A DNA stretch of 20,579 bases, taken from positions 1 through 20,579 of the forward strand of contig JAFXWI010000070.1 in NCBI GenBank assembly GCA_017542915.1, given 5' to 3'. Within the stretch, counting starts at the first letter, position 1; each line of letters opens with the position of its first letter. Under the pieces are notes generated by a model. The model had not been told where the DNA came from. It made no database searches and saw only the letters and a program-made list of their open reading frames with translations. Of the stretch, positions 13,692 to 20,394 are shown piece after piece. This stretch comes from Paludibacteraceae bacterium. Lineage in GTDB: Bacteria; Bacteroidota; Bacteroidia; Bacteroidales; Paludibacteraceae. The position numbers and the translations under genes are program-made.

Positions 13692-14759
13692 ATGACAAAA
13701 GTAGCAATTAACGGTTTCGGCCGTATTGGTCGTCTGGCATTCCGTCAGATGTTCGAAGCTGAGGGTTATGAGGTAGTTGCCATCAACGACCTGACCAGCC
13801 CGAAGATGTTGGCTCACCTTCTGAAATACGACACCGCTCAGGGTGGTTTCGCAGGTAAGTTCGGTGAGGGCAAGCACACTGTAGCATACAAAGACGCAGT
13901 TCTCGCAGAGGACGGTAAGACCGTCGTTACTCCGGGTTCGATCACTGTTGACGGCAAGGAGATCACTATCTACGCTAAGCCGAACGCAGCTGAGCTGCCT
14001 TGGGGTGAGCTGGGCATCGACGTAGTTCTCGAGTGCACCGGTTTCTATACCTCGAAAGCAAAAGCTGAGGCTCATATCCAGGCCGGCGCTAAGAAAGTAG
14101 TTATCTCTGCTCCGGCAGGTAACGACCTTCCGACCATCGTTTACAACGTTAACCACAAGACCCTGACTCCGGCAGATAAAATTATCTCTGCTGCTTCTTG
14201 TACGACCAACTGCCTCGCTCCGATGGCAGCAGCTCTTCACAAATACGCTCCGATCCAGAGCGGTATCATGTCCACTATCCACGCTTACACCGGTGACCAG
14301 ATGATTCTTGACGGTCCGCAACGTAAGGGTGACCTCCGTCGTAGCCGTGCGGGTGCTCAGAACATCGTTCCGAACAGCACCGGTGCTGCTAAGGCTATCG
14401 GTCTCGTTATCCCTGAGCTGAACGGCAAGCTGATCGGTAGCGCACAGCGCGTTCCGACTCCGACCGGTTCTACCACTATCTTGGTAGCAGTTGTTAAGGG
14501 TAAAGACATCACCAAAGAGGGTATCAACGCAGCTATGAAGGCTGCTCAGACCGAGTCCTTCGGTTACACCGAGGATGAGATCGTTTCGAGCGATGTAATC
14601 GGTATGAAGTTCGGTTCGCTCTTCGATGCAACCCAGACCATGGTAGCTAAGATCGACGAGGATACCTATCAGGTACAGGTAGTTAGCTGGTACGACAACG
14701 AGAACAGCTACACCAGCCAGATGGTTCGTACTATCAAGTACCTCGCTGAGCTGCACTAA
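13692..14759 (+). CDS. gap: Glyceraldehyde-3-phosphate dehydrogenase, type I
   Basis: The 355-residue enzyme oxidises glyceraldehyde 3-phosphate with NAD and phosphate to 1,3-bisphosphoglycerate in glycolysis. The Rossmann motif INGFGRIGR is at residues 6-14. The catalytic Cys170 is in [12 protein letters not shown] and the paired His197 in [24 protein letters not shown] near the end is the usual closing motif. The length is slightly above the common 330-340. Codon use is strongly biased to a few codons, unlike the surface genes upstream, as expected for a highly expressed housekeeping gene. It is monocistronic, with its own promoter and a double hairpin after it. A 368-codon open frame on the other strand is a by-product of this codon bias. 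Confidence 0.98.
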   Translation: MTKVAINGFGRIGRLAFRQMFEAEGYEVVAINDLTSPKMLAHLLKYDTAQGGFAGKFGEGKHTVAYKDAVLAEDGKTVVTPGSITVDGKEITIYAKPNAAELPWGELGIDVVLECTGFYTSKAKAEAHIQAGAKKVVISAPAGNDLPTIVYNVNHKTLTPADKIISAASCTTNCLAPMAAALHKYAPIQSGIMSTIHAYTGDQMILDGPQRKGDLRRSRAGAQNIVPNSTGAAKAIGLVIPELNGKLIGSAQRVPTPTGSTTILVAVVKGKDITKEGINAAMKAAQTESFGYTEDEIVSSDVIGMKFGSLFDATQTMVAKIDEDTYQVQVVSWYDNENSYTSQMVRTIKYLAELH

Positions 14760-14770
14760 TCACTCAAACT

Positions 14771-14790
14771 ATCCGCCAATCTTGGCGGAT
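14771..14790 (+). terminator. First hairpin after gap
   Basis: ATCCGCCAA at 14771-14779 is perfectly complementary to TTGGCGGAT at 14782-14790 with a two-base gap. It starts 11 nt after the gap stop codon but has no T-run directly behind it, so it probably works with the next hairpin or stabilises the message 3' end. Confidence 0.7.
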
Positions 14791-14792
14791 AC

Positions 14793-14832
14793 AAAAAAAA
14801 TGACGTACGCGCTTGCGTATGTCATTTTTTTT
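14793..14832 (+). terminator. Second hairpin after gap, A8/T8 flanked
   Basis: The 18-nt arms (14793-14810 and 14815-14832) pair with one G-T, around a GCTT loop. The outer part is A8 against T8, so the stem would act as a terminator in both directions. The promoter of the next gene lies over its loop and right arm. Confidence 0.85.
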
Positions 14833-14843
14833 GTGTATCTTTG
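14812..14843 (+). promoter_or_regulatory. Bacteroidota-type promoter inside the terminator, for the DUF2130 gene
   Basis: CTTG at 14812-14815 spans the hairpin loop; then come 20 nt beginning CGTATG with an eight-base T-tract, and TATCTTTG at 14836-14843. The next ATG (14866) is 22 nt after the -7 box. TTTGC-ACC-GCAAA (14840-14852) is a short inverted repeat that starts in the -7 box. Confidence 0.8.
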
Positions 14844-14865
14844 CACCGCAAAACGGTCACGTAGT

Positions 14866-16026
14866 ATGAAAGAGTTAAAATGTCCCAAATGCGGCAACAC
14901 GTTCAGCGTTGATGAGGCGGACTACGCCTTGCTGCTTAATCAGGTGAAAAACAGTGAGTTTGAGCAAGAGTTAGCTCGTCGGATCAATGAGTTAGAGCGT
15001 GCGCAGCAGGCTCGTCAGGAGGCGGAGTTGGCTTCTATCAAAGCGCAGTTATCCGAGCAGAAGAGCCGTTCGGAGCTTCAGTTGCAGACGATGCAGGCAC
15101 AGTTGCAGCAAGCCGACCAGCAGAAACAGATTGCGGTCATGCAGTTACGCCAACAGGCTACCGAGGCGTATGCCAAGAAAGAGCAGGAGTTGGCTGTCCT
15201 GCGCAATCAGATGGCGGAGCAAGTCAAGGCGCTGCAAGACCAAGTGGCGTATTACAAGGATATGAAACTGCGTCTCTCCACGAAGATGGTCGGAGAGACC
15301 CTCGAGCAGCATTGTGCTACCGAGTTCGCACGCATCCGTCCGCTCTTTCCCTATGCCTATTTCGAGAAAGACAACGAGGTGGTGGAAGGAACGAAAGGCG
15401 ATTTTGTCTTCCGTGACAGTTCAGACGACGGGGTGGAGTATATCTCCATCATGTTCGAGATGAAGAACGAGAACGATGAGACCGCCACCAAGCATAAGAA
15501 CGAAGATTTCCTGACCAAGTTAGACGCTGACCGCCGCAAGAAAGGATGCGAGTATGCGGTCTTAGTATCGCTCTTGGAGCCGGATAGCGATCTGTACAAC
15601 GGTGGTATAGTCGATATGAGTCACCGCTATGAGAAGATGTACGTCATCCGTCCGCAGTTCTTTGTGCCGCTCATCACGCTCTTATGCCAGACGAGCCGAA
15701 AGAGTCTGGATGCCAAACGTGAGTTGGCGTTGGTCAAAGCGCAGCAGGTGGACGTGACGAATTTCGAGGAGAAACTGATGGCGTTCAAGGACGGTTTCGG
15801 ACGCAATGTGCGGCTTGCCAATGAGCGGTTCCAAGATGCGATTGACGAGATAGACAAGACTATCGCTCACCTCACCAAGGTGCGTGAGAACCTGATCAAA
15901 TCGGGTGATAACCTCAATGCGGCGGATAAGAAACTGCAGGACGTGACCATCAAACGTCTCACGTACGGCAATCCGACCATGAAAGCTAAGTTCGAAGAGG
16001 CTCAAACAAAAAGCAATCCCACCTGA
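14866..16026 (+). CDS. DUF2130 family nuclease-like protein with long coiled coil
   Basis: The start ATG at 14866 is chosen because it lies downstream of the promoter and begins the family's usual MKELKCPKCGN. The longer frame from 14782 runs through the terminator. The 386-residue protein has a CPKC pair (Cys6, Cys9), then a Gln/Glu/Ala-rich coiled coil (about 20-135), then the DUF2130 core. The core holds EGTKGDFVFRD (Asp179) and ISIMFEMKNEND (Glu198-x-Lys200), a spacing that fits a PD-(D/E)XK-type nuclease fold, although activity is not established. A second helical part (about 300-370) follows. It has no signal peptide. Its last 25 bases overlap feoB on the other strand. Confidence 0.9.
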   Translation: MKELKCPKCGNTFSVDEADYALLLNQVKNSEFEQELARRINELERAQQARQEAELASIKAQLSEQKSRSELQLQTMQAQLQQADQQKQIAVMQLRQQATEAYAKKEQELAVLRNQMAEQVKALQDQVAYYKDMKLRLSTKMVGETLEQHCATEFARIRPLFPYAYFEKDNEVVEGTKGDFVFRDSSDDGVEYISIMFEMKNENDETATKHKNEDFLTKLDADRRKKGCEYAVLVSLLEPDSDLYNGGIVDMSHRYEKMYVIRPQFFVPLITLLCQTSRKSLDAKRELALVKAQQVDVTNFEEKLMAFKDGFGRNVRLANERFQDAIDEIDKTIAHLTKVRENLIKSGDNLNAADKKLQDVTIKRLTYGNPTMKAKFEEAQTKSNPT

Positions 16027-17663
16027 TAGACGATAAACGAGATCAGCCAAGCGAGGAAAAGGGAGTTGAAGACCGTGAACCACGCCCATTTTCTGCCTGC
16101 CTCACGGTGCAGCGTAGCGATAGTGGCGATGCAGGGGAAATAGAGCAGCACGAACAGCATAAAACTGAAGGCGGTCAGCGGTGTGAAACCGGCGGAAGAC
16201 AGATCGCCACCATAGAGGATAGCAAGGGTAGAGACGATGGCTTCCTTGGCAGGCAGACCCGTGAGCAGGCAGACCGACATCTTCCAATCAAAGCCCAGCG
16301 GCGCCATGATCGGCGAGACAAACTGACCGATAGCAGCGAGGTACGAGTGCTCCAAGTCGTCCAAGTTCTGCGTCGGGAAATACTCCAATGCCCAGATGAT
16401 GATGGATGCCCAGAGGATGACCGTGCAGATCTTCTGCAAATAGTCCTCCACGCGTTCCCAGATATGCGCCATCGTGTTACGGAAACGAGGCATATGGAAC
16501 TCCGGTAACTCGTTTACGGTGTCGTCATTGTCCTGCCGGAACCATCTGGTGCGTTTCATGAAGATAGCAAACAATACGGACAGGCAGATGCCTATCGCAT
16601 AGAGCGAGATCATTACCAAGGCTTTGTGGCGCTCGAAGAACGTGTCCACAAACAGCATATATACCGGCAGTCGAGCCGAGCAGGACATAAAAGGCACCAT
16701 CAGCATCGTCAGCACGCGGTCTTTGGGATTCTGTATCTCTTTCGCCGCCATGATAGCCGGTACGTTACAGCCAAAACCCATCAGCATCGGCACGAAGCTT
16801 CGACCGTGCAGACCTACATGGTGCATGATTCTATCCATGATATATGCCTCACGAGCCATGTAACCGGAGTCCTCCATGAGGCTGATGAAGAAGAAAAGGA
16901 TGATGATATTGGGCAGGAACGCCAAAACGGCTCCTACGCCTTCTAACACTCCGTCAATGAGCAGACTGCTCCACCAACTCGGTTCCACTAATTCGCTAAG
17001 CCAATCAGATGAAATCTCGACCGCCTCCTCTATCCAATCTTGCGGATAGGAGCCGAGCGTGAAGGTACACCAGAACACAAAATAGAGCAGCGCCATCATG
17101 ATCGGGAAACCTAACCACGGATTCGTCAGCACTTTATCGATACGCTCTAACCTCGTCTGATGCTGGTCGTTCTTAGCGTGCGTCAGGGTCTCCGTCAGGA
17201 TACCATGTACGTACGCGCGGTAGCTCTCTTCGTCCGCCTGATCACGTAAGTGATGAATAGGGTGTGCGTGCGAGACGCGACGCGAGGCAACGTCCCGCAA
17301 AATGGACAGACAGTTGGACAGTCCGTTGCTCCATTTCACCGACACACGGCAGGTAGGCACACCGATGAGTTGCTCTAATTTGGGGATGTTAAGCGAGTGA
17401 TCGGTCTCCAACAGCAAGTCGTACCGGCAGATAGCCAGAACGATCTTCTCCTGCTCATCGATGATGTGCGTAGCGAGCAACAAGGACTCCTCCAACCTCG
17501 TGGCATCAACCACCTGTAAGACAGCATCGTACACGTGACCGTGCAACGCATCGTGCTCATGAACTTCCTCAAACTGCAAGGTGTCTCCTGCCAGACTCTG
17601 AAGCGCCTGGCAAAGCGAGCTCTTGCCGCTTTTGGGTAATCCTATGACTGCTATCTTCTGCAT
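16002..17663 (-). CDS. feoB: Ferrous iron transporter FeoB with degenerate G domain
   Basis: FeoB moves Fe(II) across the inner membrane, with a cytoplasmic GTP-binding domain. The start is taken at ATG 17663 (MQKIAVIG); a TTG start at 17693 would lie inside the -7 box. The protein has 553 residues, short for a family usually above 650. The membrane part is intact, with the gate motifs GFGCNVPAIMAAKE and GLPAKEAIVSTLAILYGG, and PCIATIATLHREAGRKWAW. The G domain is not: G1 (GLPKSGKSS, residues 8-16) is present, but the G2/G3 region with the usual DLPG is gone, and the G4 NxxD is CRYD (79-82). The S/A..G-like G5 (SVKWSNG) remains. No feoA lies in the window. The gene has its own promoter with an inverted repeat, directly after the RluA-family gene. 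Confidence 0.93.
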   Translation of the reverse strand: MQKIAVIGLPKSGKSSLCQALQSLAGDTLQFEEVHEHDALHGHVYDAVLQVVDATRLEESLLLATHIIDEQEKIVLAICRYDLLLETDHSLNIPKLEQLIGVPTCRVSVKWSNGLSNCLSILRDVASRRVSHAHPIHHLRDQADEESYRAYVHGILTETLTHAKNDQHQTRLERIDKVLTNPWLGFPIMMALLYFVFWCTFTLGSYPQDWIEEAVEISSDWLSELVEPSWWSSLLIDGVLEGVGAVLAFLPNIIILFFFISLMEDSGYMAREAYIMDRIMHHVGLHGRSFVPMLMGFGCNVPAIMAAKEIQNPKDRVLTMLMVPFMSCSARLPVYMLFVDTFFERHKALVMISLYAIGICLSVLFAIFMKRTRWFRQDNDDTVNELPEFHMPRFRNTMAHIWERVEDYLQKICTVILWASIIIWALEYFPTQNLDDLEHSYLAAIGQFVSPIMAPLGFDWKMSVCLLTGLPAKEAIVSTLAILYGGDLSSAGFTPLTAFSFMLFVLLYFPCIATIATLHREAGRKWAWFTVFNSLFLAWLISFIVYQVGLLFV

Positions 17664-17668
17664 AAAAT

Positions 17669-17696
17669 CCTTTGTCGCCGAAATCGACGACAAAGG
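17669..17696. promoter_or_regulatory. Candidate operator over the feoB -7 box and start site
   Basis: CCTTTGTCG (17669-17677) and CGACAAAGG (17688-17696) are perfect 9-bp inverted arms with a 10-bp spacer. The upstream arm is part of the -7 box, so a bound dimer would block transcription. An iron-responsive repressor (Fur or DtxR type) would make sense for feoB; the identity is inferred, and the site is not a textbook Fur box. Confidence 0.5.
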
Positions 17697-17722
17697 TACT
17701 GCTTTTTTTCGACATCTGCAAT
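17691..17722 (-). promoter_or_regulatory. Bacteroidota-type promoter for feoB
   Basis: On the minus strand ATTG is at 17722-17719, then a 20-nt spacer beginning CAGATGT with a seven-base A-tract, then TACCTTTG at 17698-17691. The ATG is 27 nt downstream of the -7 box. Confidence 0.85.
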
Positions 17723-17738
17723 CCCTAAAAATTGGGAT

Positions 17739-18653
17739 TTATTGCAGCACTCTGTTAAATTCTTTGGGAACGGGACTCTCGAAACGCACCTTTTTCTCCG
17801 TTACGGGATGAATAAACTCCAACACTTTGGCATGCAGACACAAGCGGTCAATAGGGCTGAATTCGTTGCCGTGACCGTATTTGCGGTCTCCGACCACCGG
17901 ACAGCCTTTCGAAGCAAGGTGTACACGGATCTGGTTCGTGCGTCCGGTCTCCAGATGCAGTTCCACGAGGGAATAGCCTTTCGCCTCTAACCCATCGCCT
18001 TTTGCCGTACGCAACACCTTATAATTGGTGATAGCTATGTCACCGCCGTCATCCACGGGTGAGGAATAGACTACCGCATTGCGTTTGTCCTCGGTCAGCC
18101 AAGTGGTGATCTTACCTTCGCGGGGCTCTAAGATCCCTTCCGCTAAAGCGATATACGTACGCTCGGTGACGAGCTCACGCCAGTATTGACGCATATAGTG
18201 TTGCAACTCCTCGGAGCGTGCAAAGACAAGCAGACCCGATGTCTCCCGATCCAGACGGTGTACTACGTATATGTTCGCGCGTGCGTTCTGTTTCTTAACG
18301 TACGCGCGCAGGATAGACATGACGGTGGTCTCCTTGCTGCCCGGCGTGGTAGCGACGGTCAACAGTCCCGGCTGTTTGTTGACCACAATGAGGTCGTCGT
18401 CTTCATAGACGATCTTTAATTTCGGGTGCGTCAACTGGCTGTTACCCCGTCCCGAAGAGACGGTAACAATATCCCCGGCTTTGAGCGCGAAGTCATGACG
18501 CGTCTGTACTACATTACCTACTTTGACGCGCCGTTGACCCAAAAGCTGCTTCACCGACGATTTGGCCATGCCTCCCATCTTAGCGATGAGAAATTCCATC
18601 AGAGTCACCTGCTCTGACACTTTTAAGATCGTGTCTGCTTTTCTTTTTATCAT
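17739..18653 (-). CDS. RluA-family RNA pseudouridine synthase
   Basis: The 304-residue cytoplasmic enzyme changes uridine to pseudouridine in rRNA or tRNA. An N-terminal S4 RNA-binding domain (about 13-65, LMEFLIAKMGGMAKSSVKQLL) is followed by the catalytic domain. VVNKQPGLLTV is the usual motif I, and HRLDRETSGLLVFA holds the catalytic Asp135. LHLETGRTNQIRVHLASKGCPVVGD is the third signature. The S4 domain points to an RluD/RluC/YtzF-like member, but the target site cannot be read from the sequence, so no symbol is given. It is the gene after pnuC on this strand, with a palindrome in the 39-nt gap. A weak 6-bp inverted repeat (17720-17739) at its stop overlaps the feoB promoter. Confidence 0.95.
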   Translation of the reverse strand: MIKRKADTILKVSEQVTLMEFLIAKMGGMAKSSVKQLLGQRRVKVGNVVQTRHDFALKAGDIVTVSSGRGNSQLTHPKLKIVYEDDDLIVVNKQPGLLTVATTPGSKETTVMSILRAYVKKQNARANIYVVHRLDRETSGLLVFARSEELQHYMRQYWRELVTERTYIALAEGILEPREGKITTWLTEDKRNAVVYSSPVDDGGDIAITNYKVLRTAKGDGLEAKGYSLVELHLETGRTNQIRVHLASKGCPVVGDRKYGHGNEFSPIDRLCLHAKVLEFIHPVTEKKVRFESPVPKEFNRVLQ

Positions 18654-18661
18654 AATTATTT

Positions 18662-18690
18662 TCGTGATCTCGTGATCACGTGATCACGAG
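18662..18690. repeat. CGTGATC repeats forming a 22-bp perfect palindrome
   Basis: CGTGATC occurs at 18663, 18671 and 18679. The half-site CTCGTGATCAC (18669-18679) is followed by its exact reverse complement (18680-18690). It fills most of the gap between pnuC and the RluA-family gene. It could be an operator, a processing hairpin, or another of the iterated phrases. Confidence 0.85.
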
Positions 18691-18692
18691 GT

Positions 18693-19454
18693 TTATTTCT
18701 TCAAAAAAATGTGTGCCCAATTGTAGTTTTCTGGCTTGGTTGCTTTGATCCACGCCAAGCAAGCCATACCATTGATGACGAAGAAGAACGTGAACAACAC
18801 AATAGAGAACGGGTTGCGAATGAGGATGAATAGTCCGATACCTGCTACACTGTACAACAACCAATAGATCCAGCTGTCCGTCTTGCGGTAGATAAGCCAG
18901 TAGTTGGCGAGGAACGACGAGGAGATCAGCACGCCGTTCAGCAGTTTGGGAACGAGGTTATCCATGATCGGCTCGTGGTAAATAGCGATCGATGCCATGA
19001 TCCAATCGCCTATGGTGATGATCAGGAAAATACCGATAGACAGGAACAGACGTGGGGTATCGAGGAACTTAGGTTCAAAACTCGCTCCGCCTTCGTCTTT
19101 CTTACGGCTCCATTTATAGATCGACATCATCTGGAACGGGATGAAGATCATAAAGAAGAGAAACGCACTATCGTAACCTCCTTGCAGTACAAACTGAATA
19201 CCCAACAGTATGGACATCAAAATACCTGCGAAGAAACCCGTGTAGTTATGCGGGTCACGAACAGTGAGAATATATGCAACGCCGATGATGGAAGCCGGAA
19301 TACCGACTACCCAAGCCGGATCGTGCCATTTGAGAAGTTGAACGGTGCCTATGCACGATTCAACAATCCACAGGAGACCTAACAAGGCTCCGAAAAGGAT
19401 GATTGAGATAATAAAATTGCGGCCTAAGGCCTTCCAAAGTTGTGTGTTTTCCAT
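18693..19454 (-). CDS. pnuC: PnuC-family nicotinamide riboside/vitamin transporter
   Basis: The start is taken at ATG 19454 (MENTQLWKALG); a TTG three codons upstream is less likely. The 253-residue inner-membrane protein has about seven to eight hydrophobic segments and matches PnuC: a first block GIPASIIGVAYILTVRDPHN, then QFVLQGGYDSAFLFF with FQMMSIYKWSRKK where NIYGWYxW is usual, and later YRKTDSWIYWLLYSVAGIGL. PnuC proteins carry nicotinamide riboside by facilitated diffusion; relatives carry thiamine (PnuT) or riboflavin (PnuX), so the substrate is uncertain. No TPP or FMN riboswitch is visible upstream, where there is only a short AT-rich repeat. It lies downstream of a strong terminator, yet I see no standard promoter. 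Confidence 0.88.
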   Translation of the reverse strand: MENTQLWKALGRNFIISIILFGALLGLLWIVESCIGTVQLLKWHDPAWVVGIPASIIGVAYILTVRDPHNYTGFFAGILMSILLGIQFVLQGGYDSAFLFFMIFIPFQMMSIYKWSRKKDEGGASFEPKFLDTPRLFLSIGIFLIITIGDWIMASIAIYHEPIMDNLVPKLLNGVLISSSFLANYWLIYRKTDSWIYWLLYSVAGIGLFILIRNPFSIVLFTFFFVINGMACLAWIKATKPENYNWAHIFLKK

Positions 19455-19506
19455 AATCTTCAAATTTTAAATCTTCAAATTTTCAAATCTTCCAATCTTC
19501 AAATAA
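19449..19506. repeat. Iterated AATCTTCAAATTTT phrase upstream of pnuC
   Basis: Variants of AATCTTCAAATTTT occur about four times in tandem, up to and slightly into the pnuC start. The whole leader between the terminator and the start codon consists of this repeat. Confidence 0.8.
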
Positions 19507-19508
19507 AC

Positions 19509-19540
19509 AATAAGAGCGGACATGCTTGTCCGCTCTTATT
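19509..19540 (-). terminator. Perfect bidirectional hairpin after rpmE
   Basis: The arms AATAAGAGCGGACA (19509-19522) and TGTCCGCTCTTATT (19527-19540) are exact complements, 14 bp, with a TGCT loop. It lies 14 nt after the rpmE stop and ends the ribosomal-protein run. Confidence 0.88.
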
Positions 19541-19553
19541 ATCCTTCGCATGA

Positions 19554-19808
19554 TTACTTGCGAGTACGATTTCCGTAGCGAGACATAAACTTGTCCACGC
19601 GACCTGCGGTGTCCACGAGTTTGGACTTACCGGTGTAGAACGGGTGACTCGTGTTCGAGATCTCAAGCTTGATCAGCGGATACTGAACGCCGTCGATTTC
19701 GATGGTGTCCTTCGTTGCAGCTGTAGAGCGGCTGAAGAACTGAGTACCGTCAGACATATCTTTGAAAACTACTACACGGTAGTTCTCGGGATGAATTCCT
19801 TTTTTCAT
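19554..19808 (-). CDS. rpmE: Ribosomal protein bL31, type B (zinc-free)
   Basis: The 84-residue protein starts MKKGIHPENYRVVVFKDMSD and contains SNTSHPFYTGKSKLVDTAGR, the pattern of long type B L31 proteins. It lacks the CxxC pair of zinc-binding type A proteins. Type B forms often replace type A under zinc shortage, but in Bacteroidota the type B form is commonly the main one. It is downstream of rplI, separated by 109 nt with a hairpin, and is followed by a strong terminator. Confidence 0.96.
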   Translation of the reverse strand: MKKGIHPENYRVVVFKDMSDGTQFFSRSTAATKDTIEIDGVQYPLIKLEISNTSHPFYTGKSKLVDTAGRVDKFMSRYGNRTRK

Positions 19809-19846
19809 AATTTAAATTGAAATTTAAATTCTGGAGCTTCGGCTTC

Positions 19847-19877
19847 GTCGAGCTGCGTAAGCGAGCTTACGCTCGAC
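19847..19877 (-). promoter_or_regulatory. Nested hairpin between rplI and rpmE
   Basis: GCGTAAGC (19855-19862) and GCTTACGC (19865-19872) are exact complements; the outer words GTCGA (19847-19851) and TCGAC (19873-19877) pair as well, with a three-base bulge. In the direction of transcription it lies ahead of rpmE without a T-run. It may be an attenuator or a ribosomal-protein control site. Confidence 0.45.
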
Positions 19878-19917
19878 TTGCACGAACCTTCATAAATCTT
19901 TTGGTTAATACTCTAGT

Positions 19918-20361
19918 TTACTCAGCTACTACGTTCAGCTTGATATCAGCTTTTACCTCACGATGGAGACGAGCCTGTGCGGTGTACTCACCTACTTGCT
20001 TGATCGGCTCAGCGATCGTGATCACTTTCTTGTCGATCAGGATCTCCTGTGCTTTGAGAGCGTCAGAGATGTTCTGAGTGGTTACTGTACCGAAGATCTT
20101 ACCGTCCTCGTTAGCTTTTACTTTTACCTCGATTACGGTCTCAGCCAACTTAGCCTCCAGTGCCTGAGCGTCTGCGAGGATCTTAGCTGCTTTGTGAGCC
20201 TGCTGTTTGAGGTTCTCTGCCAGCTGTTTGCGGTTGCTCTCGTTGGCGATGATAGCAATCTTCTGCGGCAGAAGGTAGTTACGTCCGTAGCCATCACGTA
20301 CTTTTACGATGTCGTTCTTGAAACCGAGGTTTGCAAGGTCTTGAATCAGAATTACTTCCAT
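19918..20361 (-). CDS. rplI: Ribosomal protein bL9
   Basis: The 147-residue protein matches L9: the N-terminal domain MEVILIQDLANLGFKNDIVKVRDGYGRNYLLPQ binds 23S rRNA, a long connecting helix rich in Ala, Gln and Lys follows, and the C-terminal domain has NEDGKIFGTVTTQNISDAL. It follows rpsR by 33 nt in the widely conserved rpsF-rpsR-rplI order. A purine-rich stretch (GAAAGGAAAAAAG) lies just ahead of the ATG. Confidence 0.97.
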   Translation of the reverse strand: MEVILIQDLANLGFKNDIVKVRDGYGRNYLLPQKIAIIANESNRKQLAENLKQQAHKAAKILADAQALEAKLAETVIEVKVKANEDGKIFGTVTTQNISDALKAQEILIDKKVITIAEPIKQVGEYTAQARLHREVKADIKLNVVAE

Positions 20362-20394
20362 ACTTTTTTCCTTTCAATTAAGTCGGTTAAACAA

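Noticed and set aside
13650..14756. A 368-codon open frame on the minus strand across gap
   Set aside because: It mirrors gap exactly, has no family pattern in its translation, and is explained by the strong codon bias of gap.
14782..14865. Upstream extension of the DUF2130 frame
   Set aside because: It covers the terminator hairpin and lies before the promoter -7 box; the family N-terminus starts at the ATG at 14866.
17664..17693. TTG start for feoB ten codons upstream
   Set aside because: The TTG is part of the -7 promoter element, so it would not be in the message.
17720..17739. Terminator of the RluA-family gene
   Set aside because: The 6-bp stem has no T-run after it in the direction of transcription; noted only as a weak inverted repeat over the feoB -33 box.
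19455..19508. Possible TPP, FMN or NAD riboswitch ahead of pnuC
   Set aside because: The whole leader is about 50 nt of AT-rich iterated words with no stem or conserved riboswitch core.
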